A DNA stretch of 43,980 bases, from NCBI GenBank assembly GCA_943704415.1, contig CALSCO010000229.1, positions 1-43,980 of the forward strand, written 5' to 3'. The notes under the pieces were generated by a model. The model made no database searches. It was not told the DNA's origin and worked only from the letters and a program-made list of their open reading frames with translations. This document shows positions 1 through 12,950 of this stretch, one piece after another (positions within the stretch are counted from its first letter, which is position 1; every line of letters starts with the position of its first letter). A program made the translations under genes and the position numbers. Source of the stretch: Parvularia atlantis (Eukaryota; Opisthokonta; Rotosphaerida).

Positions 1-361
1 CCGAACCCGCTTCGCATCCTTCCCTGCGCGTGCGGCGTGCGACGGGATGAGACGCCGCGTTTCACGGCTGCACGTGCACGCCACACGCGCTGCGCGGAAT
101 CACCCACGACGAGCGAAGGAGGGCGTCCGTTGAACAAGAAACGACAGCCTTGCCTGAGGGGCATGTGACACTTACGTAACACGCGTTGATTGGTTGCTTG
201 CGCATCACCAATCGTTGCGCAGCAGCTGATCAGATTTCACTCAGAACTGTCGGCGTCTGTCGCGCGGGCGATCGACGGCGGGAGCGAGGGGCACGAGCGT
301 GACGGCCGGCGTGAACTACCAGGATGAGGTCCCTCATGGCAACCGACACTACTGTGCCGTT
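1..361. other. Intergenic left edge with promoter-like motifs
   Basis: No convincing coding exon is visible before the ACY1 stop at 362. The stretch holds a bZIP-type palindrome TTACGTAA at 172-179, an inverted CCAAT box (ATTGG, 189-193) and a direct CCAAT box (208-212). These look like the core promoter of a gene lying to the left of the window, since the neighbour on the right ends here rather than starts. Confidence 0.5.
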
Positions 362-2252
362 TCAGGCGTCGGCCAGCGCCGCAATGAGCTTCTCTAACAC
401 GCCGATGCCGCGCAGGAAGACGTCGCGGTGCAGCGACTCGTTGTGGTCGTGCAGCAGGATCGGCGTGTGGTTCATGGGCGAGAAGCCGAGGCACGGGATG
501 CCGAGCTGGAGCACGAGCACGAGATGAGCTGCGGCATTCCTCGCGAACGCACGCGCCTGCCGGAAGTAGCGGCTGTCAGTAGCGGCGGGGAAGACCTCGG
601 GCTCAATCTTCCAGCCGTTGCCGTCCATCACCTTGGTGAACACGCCCCACCACATGTTCTACGCCGTCGTCTCAGCCACGGACGCGCGTGCAGCGCAGTG
701 CCGCGAGCTCACCTGCGCGGGGTCGGTCGACGTGACGTGGTGCTCGTTCGTGGTCAGGTGGTACTCGATGCTGCCCGCGCGACGTCAGGCCCCGCAGAGT
801 GCGTGGCCACGGCACGCACGACAGGCCCGGCTCGGACGCGGCCCACGACTCGAGCATCGCCTGCGCGTGCGCCCGTGCGTCACACGTATGCGCCGGACAC
901 ACGCGCGCGCGCGTGCCTTGAAGTCGGCCAGCGACACCGCCGGCGGGATGCGCACGTCGAAGCCGGCCTGGGCCTCGTGTGGCACGACGTTGAGCGTGTA
1001 GCCGCCTGGGACGACGTGCAGTGAGCACAACCGGACGCGCGCACCCTTCCTGCCGCCGCACCGAACTTGTCCGAGCCCGGCACGCCGGCCTTGAGCGCGG
1101 TCAGGTTGATCGTGACGACGTCGCCGAGCTTCTTGGCGACGCCATGCGAGCAGCCCGGGTCAAGGCGGTCCTCCTGCTCGCGGCGGAATTGGAGGGCTTT
1201 GTTGATGAACGTGACCAGCTTGTGCGGGGCGGCGTCGGCGATGAAGCGGCTGGCGTGGCCGGTGCTACCCTTGGCCTTGACTGCGTCGAGCGCGCGGGGG
1301 CGTGTCAGCGGCGTGCCTCGCACACAGCAGCAACAGCCGGCGCACACCCGTGAACCACCACGCCGCGCGCTCGCCGTAGAAGACCGTAAAGGCGTCGGTG
1401 GGCGAGGCGAGGCCCTGGCCAACCCTTTAGCCCCCGTGCGTGCGCGCACACAGGGCCCGCTCACCTCGTCGAGCGCGACGCCGACGTTCATTTGCTTGAA
1501 GAGGTCGCTCTTGACAAAGTGCGCGGCGCCGTCGATGCCGCCGATTTCCTCGTCGGGCAGGTATGACAGGTAGATTGTGCGCTGGAACGGCGACTTGCCG
1601 TGCGTCACCTTGAGGCGGCGGACGGCCTCGATGTGCTGCACGTTGCGCGAGCGTGTGAGAAGTGCGCCGCGCCGGCCGGCCAGGCCGCACCTGCATGCAC
1701 ACGCACTTCATATCCTGCGTGCCGCGCGCGTAGATGGTGCCGTCGTCGGCGAGCGTCGCATCGAACGGCGCGGTCTTCCACTTGTCCATCACGGCCGGCA
1801 CGACGTCGTAGTGGCTGCGCAGGCCGCGCGCGCACGGCGTCACGACGTGCACACGCACAGCGCACAAAGTAGTGTCCGCGCCTGTTGAGCAGCACGGACG
1901 GCAGCGACGGGTCGAGGCCTGGCGCCGTCGCGTGTGAGCGTGTGTGCTGCTGCGCGCGCGCCGCGATCCACGCGCACCCTCCCACTTGAGCACGACGACC
2001 GGCTTGCCCTCGACGTACGACACGCGCTGCGTCTCCAGGCCGATGCGCTTCCCAAACGCCTCAATAAAGTCCGCCGCGCGCTCATACGCGCCCGCGGGGC
2101 CGTCGGTCGACACGGTCGGGATCGACAGGAAGTGCAAAAAGCGCCTCACCGCCGCGTCCTCCTGCGCCCCGCCGCTCAGCACGCGCGCGCAGCAGCAGCC
2201 GCGAGACAGACAAGACGCACGGGCTCGGATCCCGCGCCGGCGGCGACAGACA
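362..2252 (-). CDS. ACY1: Aminoacylase-1 (N-acyl-L-amino-acid amidohydrolase, M20)
   Basis: This is a cytosolic zinc hydrolase that releases free amino acids from N-acetylated ones. About ten short introns are inferred. The first exon gives MSVAAGAGSEP and splices to the M20 start (RRFLHFLSIPTVS). Family landmarks follow in order: HYDVVPA (zinc histidine), ARGTQDMK (bridging aspartate), LPDEEIGG (catalytic glutamate), then the dimerisation segment and a C-terminal MNHTPILLHDHNE with the last metal histidine. The protein ends ALADA before TGA at 362-364. The start at 2252 is chosen because it is the first Met before a good GTGCGT donor. One intron (donor near 1881) begins with GC. The gene is divergent from the RNA helicase, with 115 bp between start codons. 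The family assignment is firm; the exon edges around 700-1050 are less certain. Confidence 0.88.
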
Positions 2253-2367
2253 TGGCCGCGTGTCACTGAATGTCTCAATGGACATTTCAGCGTACACAGG
2301 TGGCGCCCCCACCACGTGGCGCACCACGTGGCGGCTCACCGCGTCGCCCACAGCCCTCCCTGCGACG
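2253..2367. promoter_or_regulatory. Divergent promoter with two CACGTG E-boxes
   Basis: The whole gap between the ACY1 and RNA helicase start codons is 115 bp. It carries two CACGTG palindromes (2313-2318 and 2325-2330) 12 bp apart, each within CCACGTGGCG, plus an imperfect hairpin (CTGAATGTC / GACATTTCAG) near 2267-2291. The sites are seen directly; binding by a bHLH or bZIP factor is inferred. Confidence 0.45.
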
Positions 2368-3352
2368 ATGCCCGGCGTCGTGCTCGACAAGCAGGCCGGC
2401 CTGCCGTCCGCCCGCAAGCGCGCCGCGGGCGCCGAGGACGCGGCGGGCGCGGCCGCCAAGAAGGCCCGCAAGGCCGCTGCGCCGCTCGACCCGGACGCGG
2501 GCGTGTTTGACATCGTACGCGCAACCGTCGCTTGCTTCACGTGCCGCTCACGCGCCGCTCACAGGCCGCGCCCGTCGAGCCCAAGGCCCGCGAGAGCGCC
2601 GGCGCCGTGGCCGAGCCGGTCTCGGGCCTGCCGAGCGACCTCAGCCCCGCGGGAATCCGCGCGTACCACCTGATCAAGGTCTCGGGCGCCGACTGCCCCG
2701 ACCCCGTCGCCACGTTCGAGAGCGCCGGGTGCGTCTCCCGAGCCGCATCGGCCCAGCGTGCAGTTTGCTGACACGGGTCACGTGCGCACCGCGCAGCCTG
2801 CCCAAGACGCTCGTGCAGCAGCTCAAGGCGGCCGGGTTCAAGTACCCGACGGCGATCCAGAGCCAGGGCTGGCCCGTCGTGCGCACCGGGCGCGACTGCA
2901 TCGCCGTGGCCAAGACCGGCTCGGGCAAGACCGTCGCGTACCTGCTGCCGGCGATGCAGCACATCCAGGCCGCGCAAAAGGTCAGCAGCGCGCTGCCGTG
3001 CGTGCTCATCCTCGCGCCGACCCGCGAGCTCGCGATGCAGATCCAGGTGCGCGCCCTGGCCCGCCGCGTGCCGCCCTCGCTCACACGCGTGCGCGCGAAC
3101 GGCAGGAGGAGGCGCGCAAGTTCTCGCAGGCCGGCATCCGCAGCGTCTGCGTCTACGGCGGCGTACCCAAGAGCGGACAGGTGCGCGCGCAACTGCCGCG
3201 CCCCCATGTGTCCATGTGTTCGTGGCCTGACCGCCCGCTATCGCGCCAGATCCGCGCCATCCGCGCCGGCGCACAGATCCTCATTGCCACGCCCGGTCGC
3301 ATGAACGACCTGATTGAGGCGGGCGTGACGACGCTGAGCAACGTGACCTTCC

Positions 3353-3389
<37 letters not shown>

Positions 3390-4537
3390 CTTTGAGCCGC
3401 AGGCACGCGCGGCGCTACTGCATTTGGTGACTGTGCCCTGACGCGCGCACGCACACAGATCCGCCAGCTCGTCGAGGGCATCCCGAAGGAGCACCAGACC
3501 GTGTGCTTCACGGCGACGTGGCCCAAGGCCGTCCAGCGCATCGCCAACGAGTTTCTCAAGGCCGACCGCATCACCATCGACGTCAACAACAGCGCGACGG
3601 GGGTGCGCCGCGCCCCGCTGTGCCGTGATTGGCTAACGCGCGACGCGTGCCAGGACCTCGTGGCCAACACGTCGGTCGAGCAGGAGGTGCGCATCGTGTC
3701 CGAGAGCGACAAGTTTGACCTGCTGGAGGGCATCTTCAAGGTGCGCGGTGCTGCACACGCACTCTCGCCTGCTGACGTGCGGCGCTCGCCGCAGGCACAC
3801 CCGTCCGACGCGCGCATCATCGTCTTTGCCGGCACGAAGCGCGCGTGCGACCGCCTCGAGCGCGACTTGTACGCGCGCAAGTGGCAGGTGCGGCGCGCGT
3901 GTTCTCGCCGGCCGCATGGCTCACGTGGGGCACCGCAGGCGTACGCGCTGCACGGCGACAAGGAGCAGTCGCAGCGCGACTTTGTTATCAACGAGTTCCG
4001 TTCGGGCCGTGCGCCGATCCTCGTCGCGACCGACGTGGCCGCGCGCGGCCTCGACATCAAGGGTGTCAAGGTCGTGGTCAACTATGCCTTCCCGAACGAC
4101 GGTGCGTGCTCGCCGCCGCTGCGCCGCCCGCTGCCCAGCACTGACGCTCGCGCGGCGCACCAGTCGAGGACTACATCCACCGCATCGGCCGCACGGGGCG
4201 CGCGGGCGAGACCGGCAAGGCGATCACGTTTTTCACCGAGAACGACAAGAAGCACGCGCCGGCGCTCCTGCAGGTGCTTCAGCGCGCCAAGCAGCCCGTC
4301 CCGCCGGTGCGTCTGCTCTTCGTGCGGCAGCTGGACGTCGCTCACCGGCAATTGCAATCGCAGCAACTGCTCGCGTGGGGCCACCGCTTCCAGGGGCAGC
4401 GCGGCGGCGTGTCGCGGTGGGGCGGCAGCAGCAGTGGCGGGCGCGGCGGGCGCTTCAGTGGCGGCGGTGGTGGCGGTGGGCGTGGCCGCTTCAGCGGTGG
4501 TGGCGGCGGCCGCGGGCGCGGGCGTGGCGGGCGGTGA
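2368..4537 (+). CDS. DDX5/DBP2-type DEAD-box ATP-dependent RNA helicase
   Basis: This nuclear RNA helicase belongs to the p68/Dbp2 group, which acts in mRNP remodelling and ribosome biogenesis. Ten introns are traced. Motifs in order are the Q-motif ([13 protein letters not shown]), motif I AKTGSGKT, Ia PTRELAMQ, Ib TPGR, II DEAD ([16 protein letters not shown]), III in the unusual form TATWP, as in the DDX5 group, IV (IIVFAGTK), [11 protein letters not shown] and [12 protein letters not shown]. The N-terminus is lysine and alanine rich and the C-terminal exon is a pure Gly/Arg/Ser (RGG) tail ending at TGA 4535-4537. Start 2368 is the first ATG in frame with exon 1 after the E-boxes. The intron after FEPQ has a GC donor at 3403. 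It converges on the next gene with only 30 bp between stops. Confidence 0.92.
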
Positions 4538-4567
4538 CGGGCGAAAGCGTTCCACATTGTGTGTTTT

Positions 4568-7500
4568 TCAGGCAGCTCCAAACACATGCGCGACAAACCC
4601 GGCCGGCTCAATGTCGCGCAGCAGCCGCAGCAGCGCCCACGCGCCGCGCTCCGACACCGAGATGTACTCATTGCCGGGCTGGTGAGCGCGCTCGCGCTGC
4701 GACGTCACCACCGACACGCACAGTCGCAGGCACACGAGCGGCAGCAGCGCTGGCAGTATGCCAATGAGCCGTCCGCAAGAGCTCAGACACGCACGCACCT
4801 TCGCGCTCAGTCGCATTGAGTGGCAGCACGGCCTCGTACGCGCGCACGAGCGTCCGTGCGCTCACGGCGACGGTGACGAAGTCGACCTCGAGCGCCGCGT
4901 GCTCGTCGCCGTCGGCGGGCTGCGGGAGCGCGACGTAGGCCAGGGCGATCGCGAGCTCGTTGACGAGGTGCGTGCGGATCGTGTCGCCAAAGTCGATCAG
5001 GCCGACGACAGACAGCTCTGTGCGTGCGCGGACGCGTGCTCAGCCATCGCGCCGCGCTTTCTGCCTTGGTCAAACGCACCGTTGTCGCTCACGAGCACGT
5101 TGTGGTCGTTAGCGTCCCCAAAGATGATCTGCGTGCGCAGGGCACCGCGGCGCGCCTCGTCGCACACAACCGACGCCTCGTAGCGGCGCAGATGCTCGGC
5201 CACGAGCGCCGTGTCCAGCAGACGCGCTCTGCGCAGCCGTGCGCGTCAGCACCGCACAGCTGGTGGTTGATGCACGGCGCACCCGCTCTCGAGGGCCTGC
5301 GACACATGCCGCGCGCCGATCGCAAGGTCCCAGTAGTCGCGAGGGCGCGGGTCTGCGTTGCGCCTGACGCGTGAGCTGCGCCACCACACGCACGCAGCAG
5401 GCGCACGCGGCACGTCGAGGTCGGCAAGCGCCACGTCCACTTTGGCCAGAACCCGCCCGAGCGATGCGATCAGCGCGGGGCCCGGCCGCATCACGTCCGC
5501 GTACAGCTTGCCCGGCACATACTGCAGCAGGCGCAGGTGCTCGTCTGAGCGCAGCGGTCACGACGGCACCCAAGCAAGCAGCACGCACTCGTGGGTGCGT
5601 GGTAGACGATCGTCTCGCCCGCAGACGACGCGATCGCGCGCGGCACGGCGAACGAGGCCGTGCACAGTGGCTGCAGGTGCTCCATCACCGCGTTCTCAAA
5701 CAGCAGGTCGTCTGCGCACGCCACTCGTCAGCGCACACGCGCATGCGGCGTCGGTGCGCACCGTGGGTCATGCGCGCCGAGGCGATCTTGAACACGAGCC
5801 GCGTGCCCGCAGCCGTCGTCAGCAGGAAGTTCTGGTCCTCGTACGACGGCAACTGCGGCGCATGCATCAGCGACCTGCAGCGTGTCGCCTTGCTGACGCG
5901 CACCCGCTTGCAGCTCGCCGCGTCCACGCCAAAGACGGCGTGCGCGAGTGCGCGCGCGCGGTCGCTTGGCATGTTAGAGGTGAAGTCGACCGCGCGCTTG
6001 AGCGCCTGCAAAGCGTGTGAGACGCCGTCAACTGCAGCAGCAGCAGTGCGACCGACCTCGTCCAGCGCCCGCACAAAGTCGTCGACGTCGGCAGCGGTGA
6101 TGCACATCGGCGGCTGCGGGCCGAGCACGATCAGCTGTTGTGGCGCTGGCAGAGCGTCTGCCGCACCTTGATCTTGAGCACATTGTCGTACGGGCCGTCG
6201 GTGCTCACGAGCACGCCGTTGGCGCGCATGTGCTTGCTGACGAAGCTTGCTGTGCTGGGGCCATCAGCGTCCGTGCATGGCGCCCACAGCAGCCGCACCC
6301 TGCACCGGTGCCGGCGTGATGTTGTCGCTGTCAAGAACCAGCTCGACGCCGATGAAGAGGCCTACGCCGCGCACGTCGCCGATGAGGGTGTGGCGTGACT
6401 GCAGCTGCCGCAGCTGCGCGAGCCAGTACGCGCCCAGGCGCAACGCTGCACACGCGAGCGCATCAGCTGCGATGCAGGGGCTGGCCTGCGAACCGTGCTC
6501 CGCCAGCCGCTCGTCTCGCACGACGCGCAGCACCGCCAGCCCAATCTCCATCGCGACCGGGTTGCCGCCAAACGTGTTGAAGTACTCCTGCCGGCCGCGC
6601 ACGCACCGTCAGCACGCAGCCGTGCGCGAGCAGCGACGCACCATGCCGTTCGCAAACGCGCTGGCGAGCGCGCGCGTTGTCACGACTGCCGCGAGCGGGA
6701 AGCCGTTGCCGATGGGCTGCGTCCGAGTGTGAGCACGGTGTCGTGCCCGCTGTACCTGCACGCAGCGCGCACCTTGCCGAGCGTGACGATGTCGGGCACG
6801 ACGCCCTCGCGCTCAAACGCCCACAGGCCGCCGGCGTCCGTGCCCATGCGCCCGAAGCCGACCTGCACCTCGTCGGCGATGCACACGCCACCGGCCGCGC
6901 GCACGGTCGCGTACGCCTCGCGCAGAAAGCCGTTGGGCAGGAACACCTGCGTCGCTCTGTCGTTGAGCAGCCCGTGTGCGCCGTGAGGGTCGCACGCGCC
7001 TGGCCGGCGCAGCCGAGCGCCGACTCTGCGATGAACGCGCCGAGACGGTGTCCTGCCGCGGCGAGGCGCTCGACAGCCGGGGCGACGTGCGCGGCGTACT
7101 TGACGCCGGCCTGCGGGTCCGCGTACTTGTGCGCGCCGCGGTAGCCGTCGGGGCAGGGCAGGACCTCGACGTGCGGCGGCCTGCCGAGTCCGCCTGCGCG
7201 ACGTTGAGAGGACGCGCGCAAGCACGAGCACGACCCCGCACCACGCCGGTTGAACTTGTACGGCGAGACGTCGATGAGCGCGGCGGTGTGGCCGTGGTAG
7301 GCGTGGTCGAGCACGATCACGCCGCGGGCGTCGCGCGTGGCGGCGCGGGCGATGCGCAGCGCGAGATCGTTGGCCTCCGAGCCCGAGTTGACGAAGAAGC
7401 ACACGCCGAGCGGCGCCGGGAAGGTCCGGCCGAGCTCCTCGGCGTAGGCGACCTTTGACGTGCGTCACGGTCAGCGCCGCACGAGCGCAGCCGAGCTGCG

Positions 7501-7854
7501 AGACGCAGCGATGCTCTCGTGCAGGTAGCGCGTGTTGGTGTTGAGCCGCGCGAGCTGCGCCTGGCCGGCCGCGACGACGCGCGGATGGCAGTGCCCGACG
7601 TGGCACACTGCGCGTGGTGCATTTGGCGCACGGCGACGCGCACGGCGACGCGCACCGTTGTTGACGCTGCACGCAGCGATCGATCAGCCAGATCGCAGCG
7701 TGCGCGGCGCAGCGCACCAGTCGAGGTAGCGCCGCCCGTCGTCCGCGTGCAGGTACTGCGCCTCACCGCGGACGACGTGCAGCGGCGCGTCGCCGTACGC
7801 GATGCTGAGCGAGGGCGCGAGCACGGACGCGCGTCGATCTCGCAGATCGGTCAT
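4568..7854 (-). CDS. Fused 5-phosphohydroxy-L-lysine phospho-lyase / hydroxylysine kinase
   Basis: The N-terminal half is a class-III PLP aminotransferase-fold lyase like [47 protein letters not shown], the PLP-lysine region around [31 protein letters not shown] and STDGPYDN. The C-terminal half is an APH-fold kinase like [13 protein letters not shown], a YVPGKL segment, the catalytic loop FGDANDHN and the metal-binding LIDFGDT. The junction ([11 protein letters not shown] through the linker to LPSYEDQ) is one open reading frame. In animals HYKK phosphorylates 5-hydroxylysine and PHYKPL cleaves the product, so the fusion would join two consecutive steps. About 17 introns are traced, one exon being only 11 nt (7656-7666). 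The start at 7854 overlaps the start of the divergent J-domain gene; in-frame ATGs upstream, near 7872 and 7917, are alternatives. Stop is at 4568-4570. Confidence 0.85.
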
Positions 7855-8389
7855 GGCCAGTGAGGATCCCATCAACGTGCGTCGTCGCTTCACCGCTGCC
7901 GTTGCCGCTGCCGCCACTCACATCGCGCATCCTACGCGCAGCGCGTGCTCGATGCACGCACGCACTACGACGCGCTCGGCCTGCCCGCGCGCCTCGCGGC
8001 CTACGCCGACGTGCGCCAGGCGTACAAGCAGCGCGCGCTGCTCGTGCACCCGGACAAGCAGCCGGCGGGCACCGGCGACGACGGCGCGCGGCGGCAGCGC
8101 GCCCACGCCGCCTTCCAGAAGCTCTCGCTGGCCTTCGAGACGCTCGCGGACGAGGCGGCGCAGCGCGCGTACCTGCGCAGCCTGCCGGGCGGGTGGCGGG
8201 CCGAGCGCGAGGGCGGCGACGCGGGCAGCGCCGGTGGTGGCAGTAGCAGCAGCCGTAGCAGCAGCCGCCGCCGCAGCAGCAGAGCATCGACAGAGCGGCC
8301 GGGGACAACAGCGCCGGGGACAGCGCCGGGCCGGAAGCGGCGCAAGACGGACCGCGAGTGGTGGGAGCAGGTGCCTGTTGTCGCGCTCG

Positions 8390-8426
<37 letters not shown>

Positions 8427-8707
8427 TGCCGCCGTCCTGAGCCGACCCACGCGCTCAGATCGACATCGACGCGATCGATGAGGAGCTGAGCCGGCTCGAC
8501 GCCGAGCTCAAGGACGAGATCGAGCGGCACCGCGCGCGGGCCGAGGAGCGCGCCCAGGCCAAGCGCGCGCGTGCGGCCGCCAACGAGCAGGCGGCGCGCG
8601 AGCAGCTGCAGGCCGAGCTGGCGGCGCGCGCCGACGCGATCGACGACCGGGCGCGCGCCTGGCAGCGGTTCCAGCGGCCGGCGGCGCGTCGTGGTGAAGC
8701 TGGGTGA
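7853..8707 (+). CDS. J-domain (DnaJ/HSP40) protein with C-terminal coiled coil
   Basis: This is a probable HSP70 co-chaperone of about 233 residues. Exon 1 (7853-7876) encodes only MASEDPIN. Exon 2 (7942-8370) carries the J-domain: THYDALGL, the HPD loop in LLVHPDKQ and helix III FQKLSLAFETLAD. A Ser/Arg-rich, basic linker ending in KRRKTDREWWEQ follows. Exon 3 (8459-8707) is a charged coiled coil of alternating Glu/Arg/Ala ending in a WQRFQ patch. The N-terminal J-domain plus basic C-terminal coil recalls the spliceosomal DNAJC17/DNAJC8 group, but I cannot place it firmly. Intron 2 contains a (CA)n run at 8392-8424. The ATG at 7853-7855 shares bases with the start codon of the minus-strand fusion gene. 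Confidence 0.8.
8392..8424. repeat. (CA)n microsatellite in an intron
   Basis: About 16 CA units lie inside the second intron of the J-domain gene. This is simple sequence and likely length-variable. Confidence 0.95.
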
Positions 8708-8743
8708 CGGCTTGCTCTGTCAGCATCGCTTTGTCAGCGTCAG

Positions 8744-9686
8744 ATGGCACCGGTCGCGGTCGTGGTGGGCGTGGGCGAGGGCATCAGCGGCGCGGTGGCG
8801 CGCAGGTTCGCGCGCGAGGGCTGCAAGGTCGCGCTCGTGGGCCGCACGGCCGAGAAGCTGGCCAAGGTCGAGGCTGAGATCAAGGGCGAGAACGGCCAGG
8901 CGACGTCGTATGCAGGCGTGGACGCGGGCAAGCCCGAGGCCGTCGCCGACGCCTTTGCGCGCATCCGCAAGGACCTGGGCGACCCGGACATCCTTGTGCG
9001 TCGTCGCGCGGGGGGCGCACGTTCGCGGGCGGGCGCGCTGACTGTGTGAGGGCCAGGTCTACAACGCCGCCGCCCGCCCCAGCCTCAAGCCCGTGCTCGA
9101 CATCACCGCGGCCGAGATGGCCCAGGCACTCGACGTCGGCTTCCACGGCGCGTTCCTCGCCGCGCAGCAGGTCCTGCCCGCCATGGTTGCCAAGAAGCAG
9201 GGCACGATCATCTTCACGGGCGCGACGGCGGGCCTGCGCGGCGGCGGCAAGTTCCTGACCATCGCCGCGCCCAAGTTTGCCCTGCGCGCGCTTTCGCAGT
9301 CGTGCGTGCGGCCCGGCTGCGCGGCAGCGGGCTCACGCGGCACATGGCACACGCAGCATCGCGCGCGAGTACGGTCCCAAGGGCGTGCACTCGGCTTACG
9401 TGATCATCGACGGTGCGACGCGCGGCCCCTCCTCAGCGCAGGCTTACGCCGACGCGCACGCCCAGGCATCGTCGACCTGCCTGACATGCCCGCGCACCTG
9501 CGCGACTTTGCCAAGGACAAGGTCAAGCTCAAGCCCGACGCGATCGCCGCCGAGTACTGGCGCCTGCACACGCAGGACCCGACCGCCTGGACGCAGGAGA
9601 TGGACCTGCGCCCGTGCGTGCGCGCGTGCTGTGCGGCTTCACCGGCTCACGTGCCGCGCCGCCGCAGCTACGCCGAGACCTTCTGA
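8744..9686 (+). CDS. Short-chain dehydrogenase/reductase, atypical active site
   Basis: This is an NAD(P)-binding Rossmann protein of the SDR superfamily. The nucleotide loop is GVGEGISGAVA (replacing TGxxxGxG). It is followed by LVGRTAEKL, the YNAA variant of the NNAG motif at the exon 2 start, FTGATAG with the structural strand, and a C-terminal substrate region (GIVDLPDMPAHL). Where a classical SDR has YxxxK, the residues around FLTIAAPKF keep the lysine but have isoleucine at the tyrosine position. A related subfamily is known in which this tyrosine is not conserved. Four introns are traced; the last exon encodes YAETF and ends with TGA 9684-9686. The gene follows the J-domain gene by 36 bp. 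Substrate is unknown. Confidence 0.8.
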
Positions 9687-9878
9687 GAGCGTGCGCGCGC
9701 GTCGTGTGTCGGCTTTTCTTGCTTTGTGTGCTTGTGTCGCCGCGTGCCTGTGTGCCAAATGCCATATTCGTCGGACCACATGCGCCGCGCACGAGAGAGC
9801 CAGGGGCGACACGGTCCGCGAGGGATAGAGGGGGGAGGGGACGGAGGGCGAGCGGCGGCTCAGCTCGCGCGGCTCAGC

Positions 9879-11987
<2,109 letters not shown>

Positions 11988-12096
11988 CTGTGCTGCGGGC
12001 TGCTGCGGGGCTGCGGCGCACGGCGGTGGAGCACGATCAGGCTTCGCAGAACTAGAAAGCCCAGAGTCAGCGGCGGCGCACTTGTCACGGTCTCGA

Positions 12097-12856
12097 ATGT
12101 CGAGCGAGCTTGCGGCAGGCGCGCAGTGGGTTCGCGCGGTGTCCGCCGCCCCGCTCACTCGCTCGGGCGCGGCAGTCGTCGGGCAGTTCCACGCGACGCT
12201 GCTGGACCACAGCGCGCGCTGCGAGCGCGAGCTCAAGTTTGTGCAGCGCGAGCTTGAGGTGTGCGGAGTCGGTGCGAGCGCACTCGTTGCTGAGCGCACT
12301 CGCGACAGGGCCGCCGCGGCGACCGCGAGTGGGCGCAGCTCAACGCGAGCATCGACCTCTTGTCCAAGCTCGACACCGAGCACACGCAGACGGTGCAGCA
12401 AGCGCTGCAGGAGCACGTGCCGCGCGTGGGCCAGGAGGTCGCGCAGACGCAGCAGGCGTTTGAGCAGCTCAAGGGCACGCTCGCGCGCATCGAGGTGCGG
12501 CGGCGCCGCCCTGGCGTCTGTGTGCTGACGTGCGGCGTACTGGCCGGCAGGCCGCGCGCGACGAGGACCGCAAGCGCCGCGAGGTCGAGCGCGAGCAGAT
12601 GCGCCAGCGCCTGCACCAGGAGCTGGCGCAGCGGCGTGCGCAGGCCGACGCCGACGTCGTGGCCACGGTCAAGCGGCTGCAGGAGCAGTACCCGGCGGTG
12701 CGCCTGTCCTCGTCGGGCTCGCTGGCGGCCTCGGCGAGCGACGCTACCGTCGACTCTGCTGCCGCTGTCGTTGACGCTCCGCCGGCTGCCGCTGACGCTA
12801 CTGCTGCTGCAACGAGCGAGCCCAGCAGCCAGCCCCAGCCCGCCGCGTCAAGCTGA
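12097..12856 (+). CDS. Coiled-coil protein, possibly BLOC-1 subunit 5 (Muted)
   Basis: Three exons give about 205 residues, nearly all predicted alpha-helix. An N-terminal helix ([20 protein letters not shown]) is followed by [19 protein letters not shown] and a long charged coil rich in Arg/Glu/Gln ending [13 protein letters not shown] low-complexity Ala/Ser/Pro tail finishes it. The size, the LLDH motif near the start and the late KRL-EQY segment resemble BLOC1S5 (Muted), which acts in lysosome-related organelle biogenesis, but similarity is weak and any small coiled-coil adaptor would look alike. Start 12097 follows the PMM promoter directly. Introns carry GTGTG and GTGCG donors. Confidence 0.5.
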
Positions 12857-12950
12857 GATGGGAACTCATTTTGTACAAGCGGGCGATACACATGATGGAC
12901 GAGGTGACGCGGCGCGTATCCGGGGGTGCGGCCGGCCCCAGCCCCCACAC

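Noticed and set aside
428-1024. Long plus-strand open frame opposite ACY1
   Set aside because: It is the antisense shadow of ACY1 exons; its translation has no family motif and the opposite strand is fully explained.
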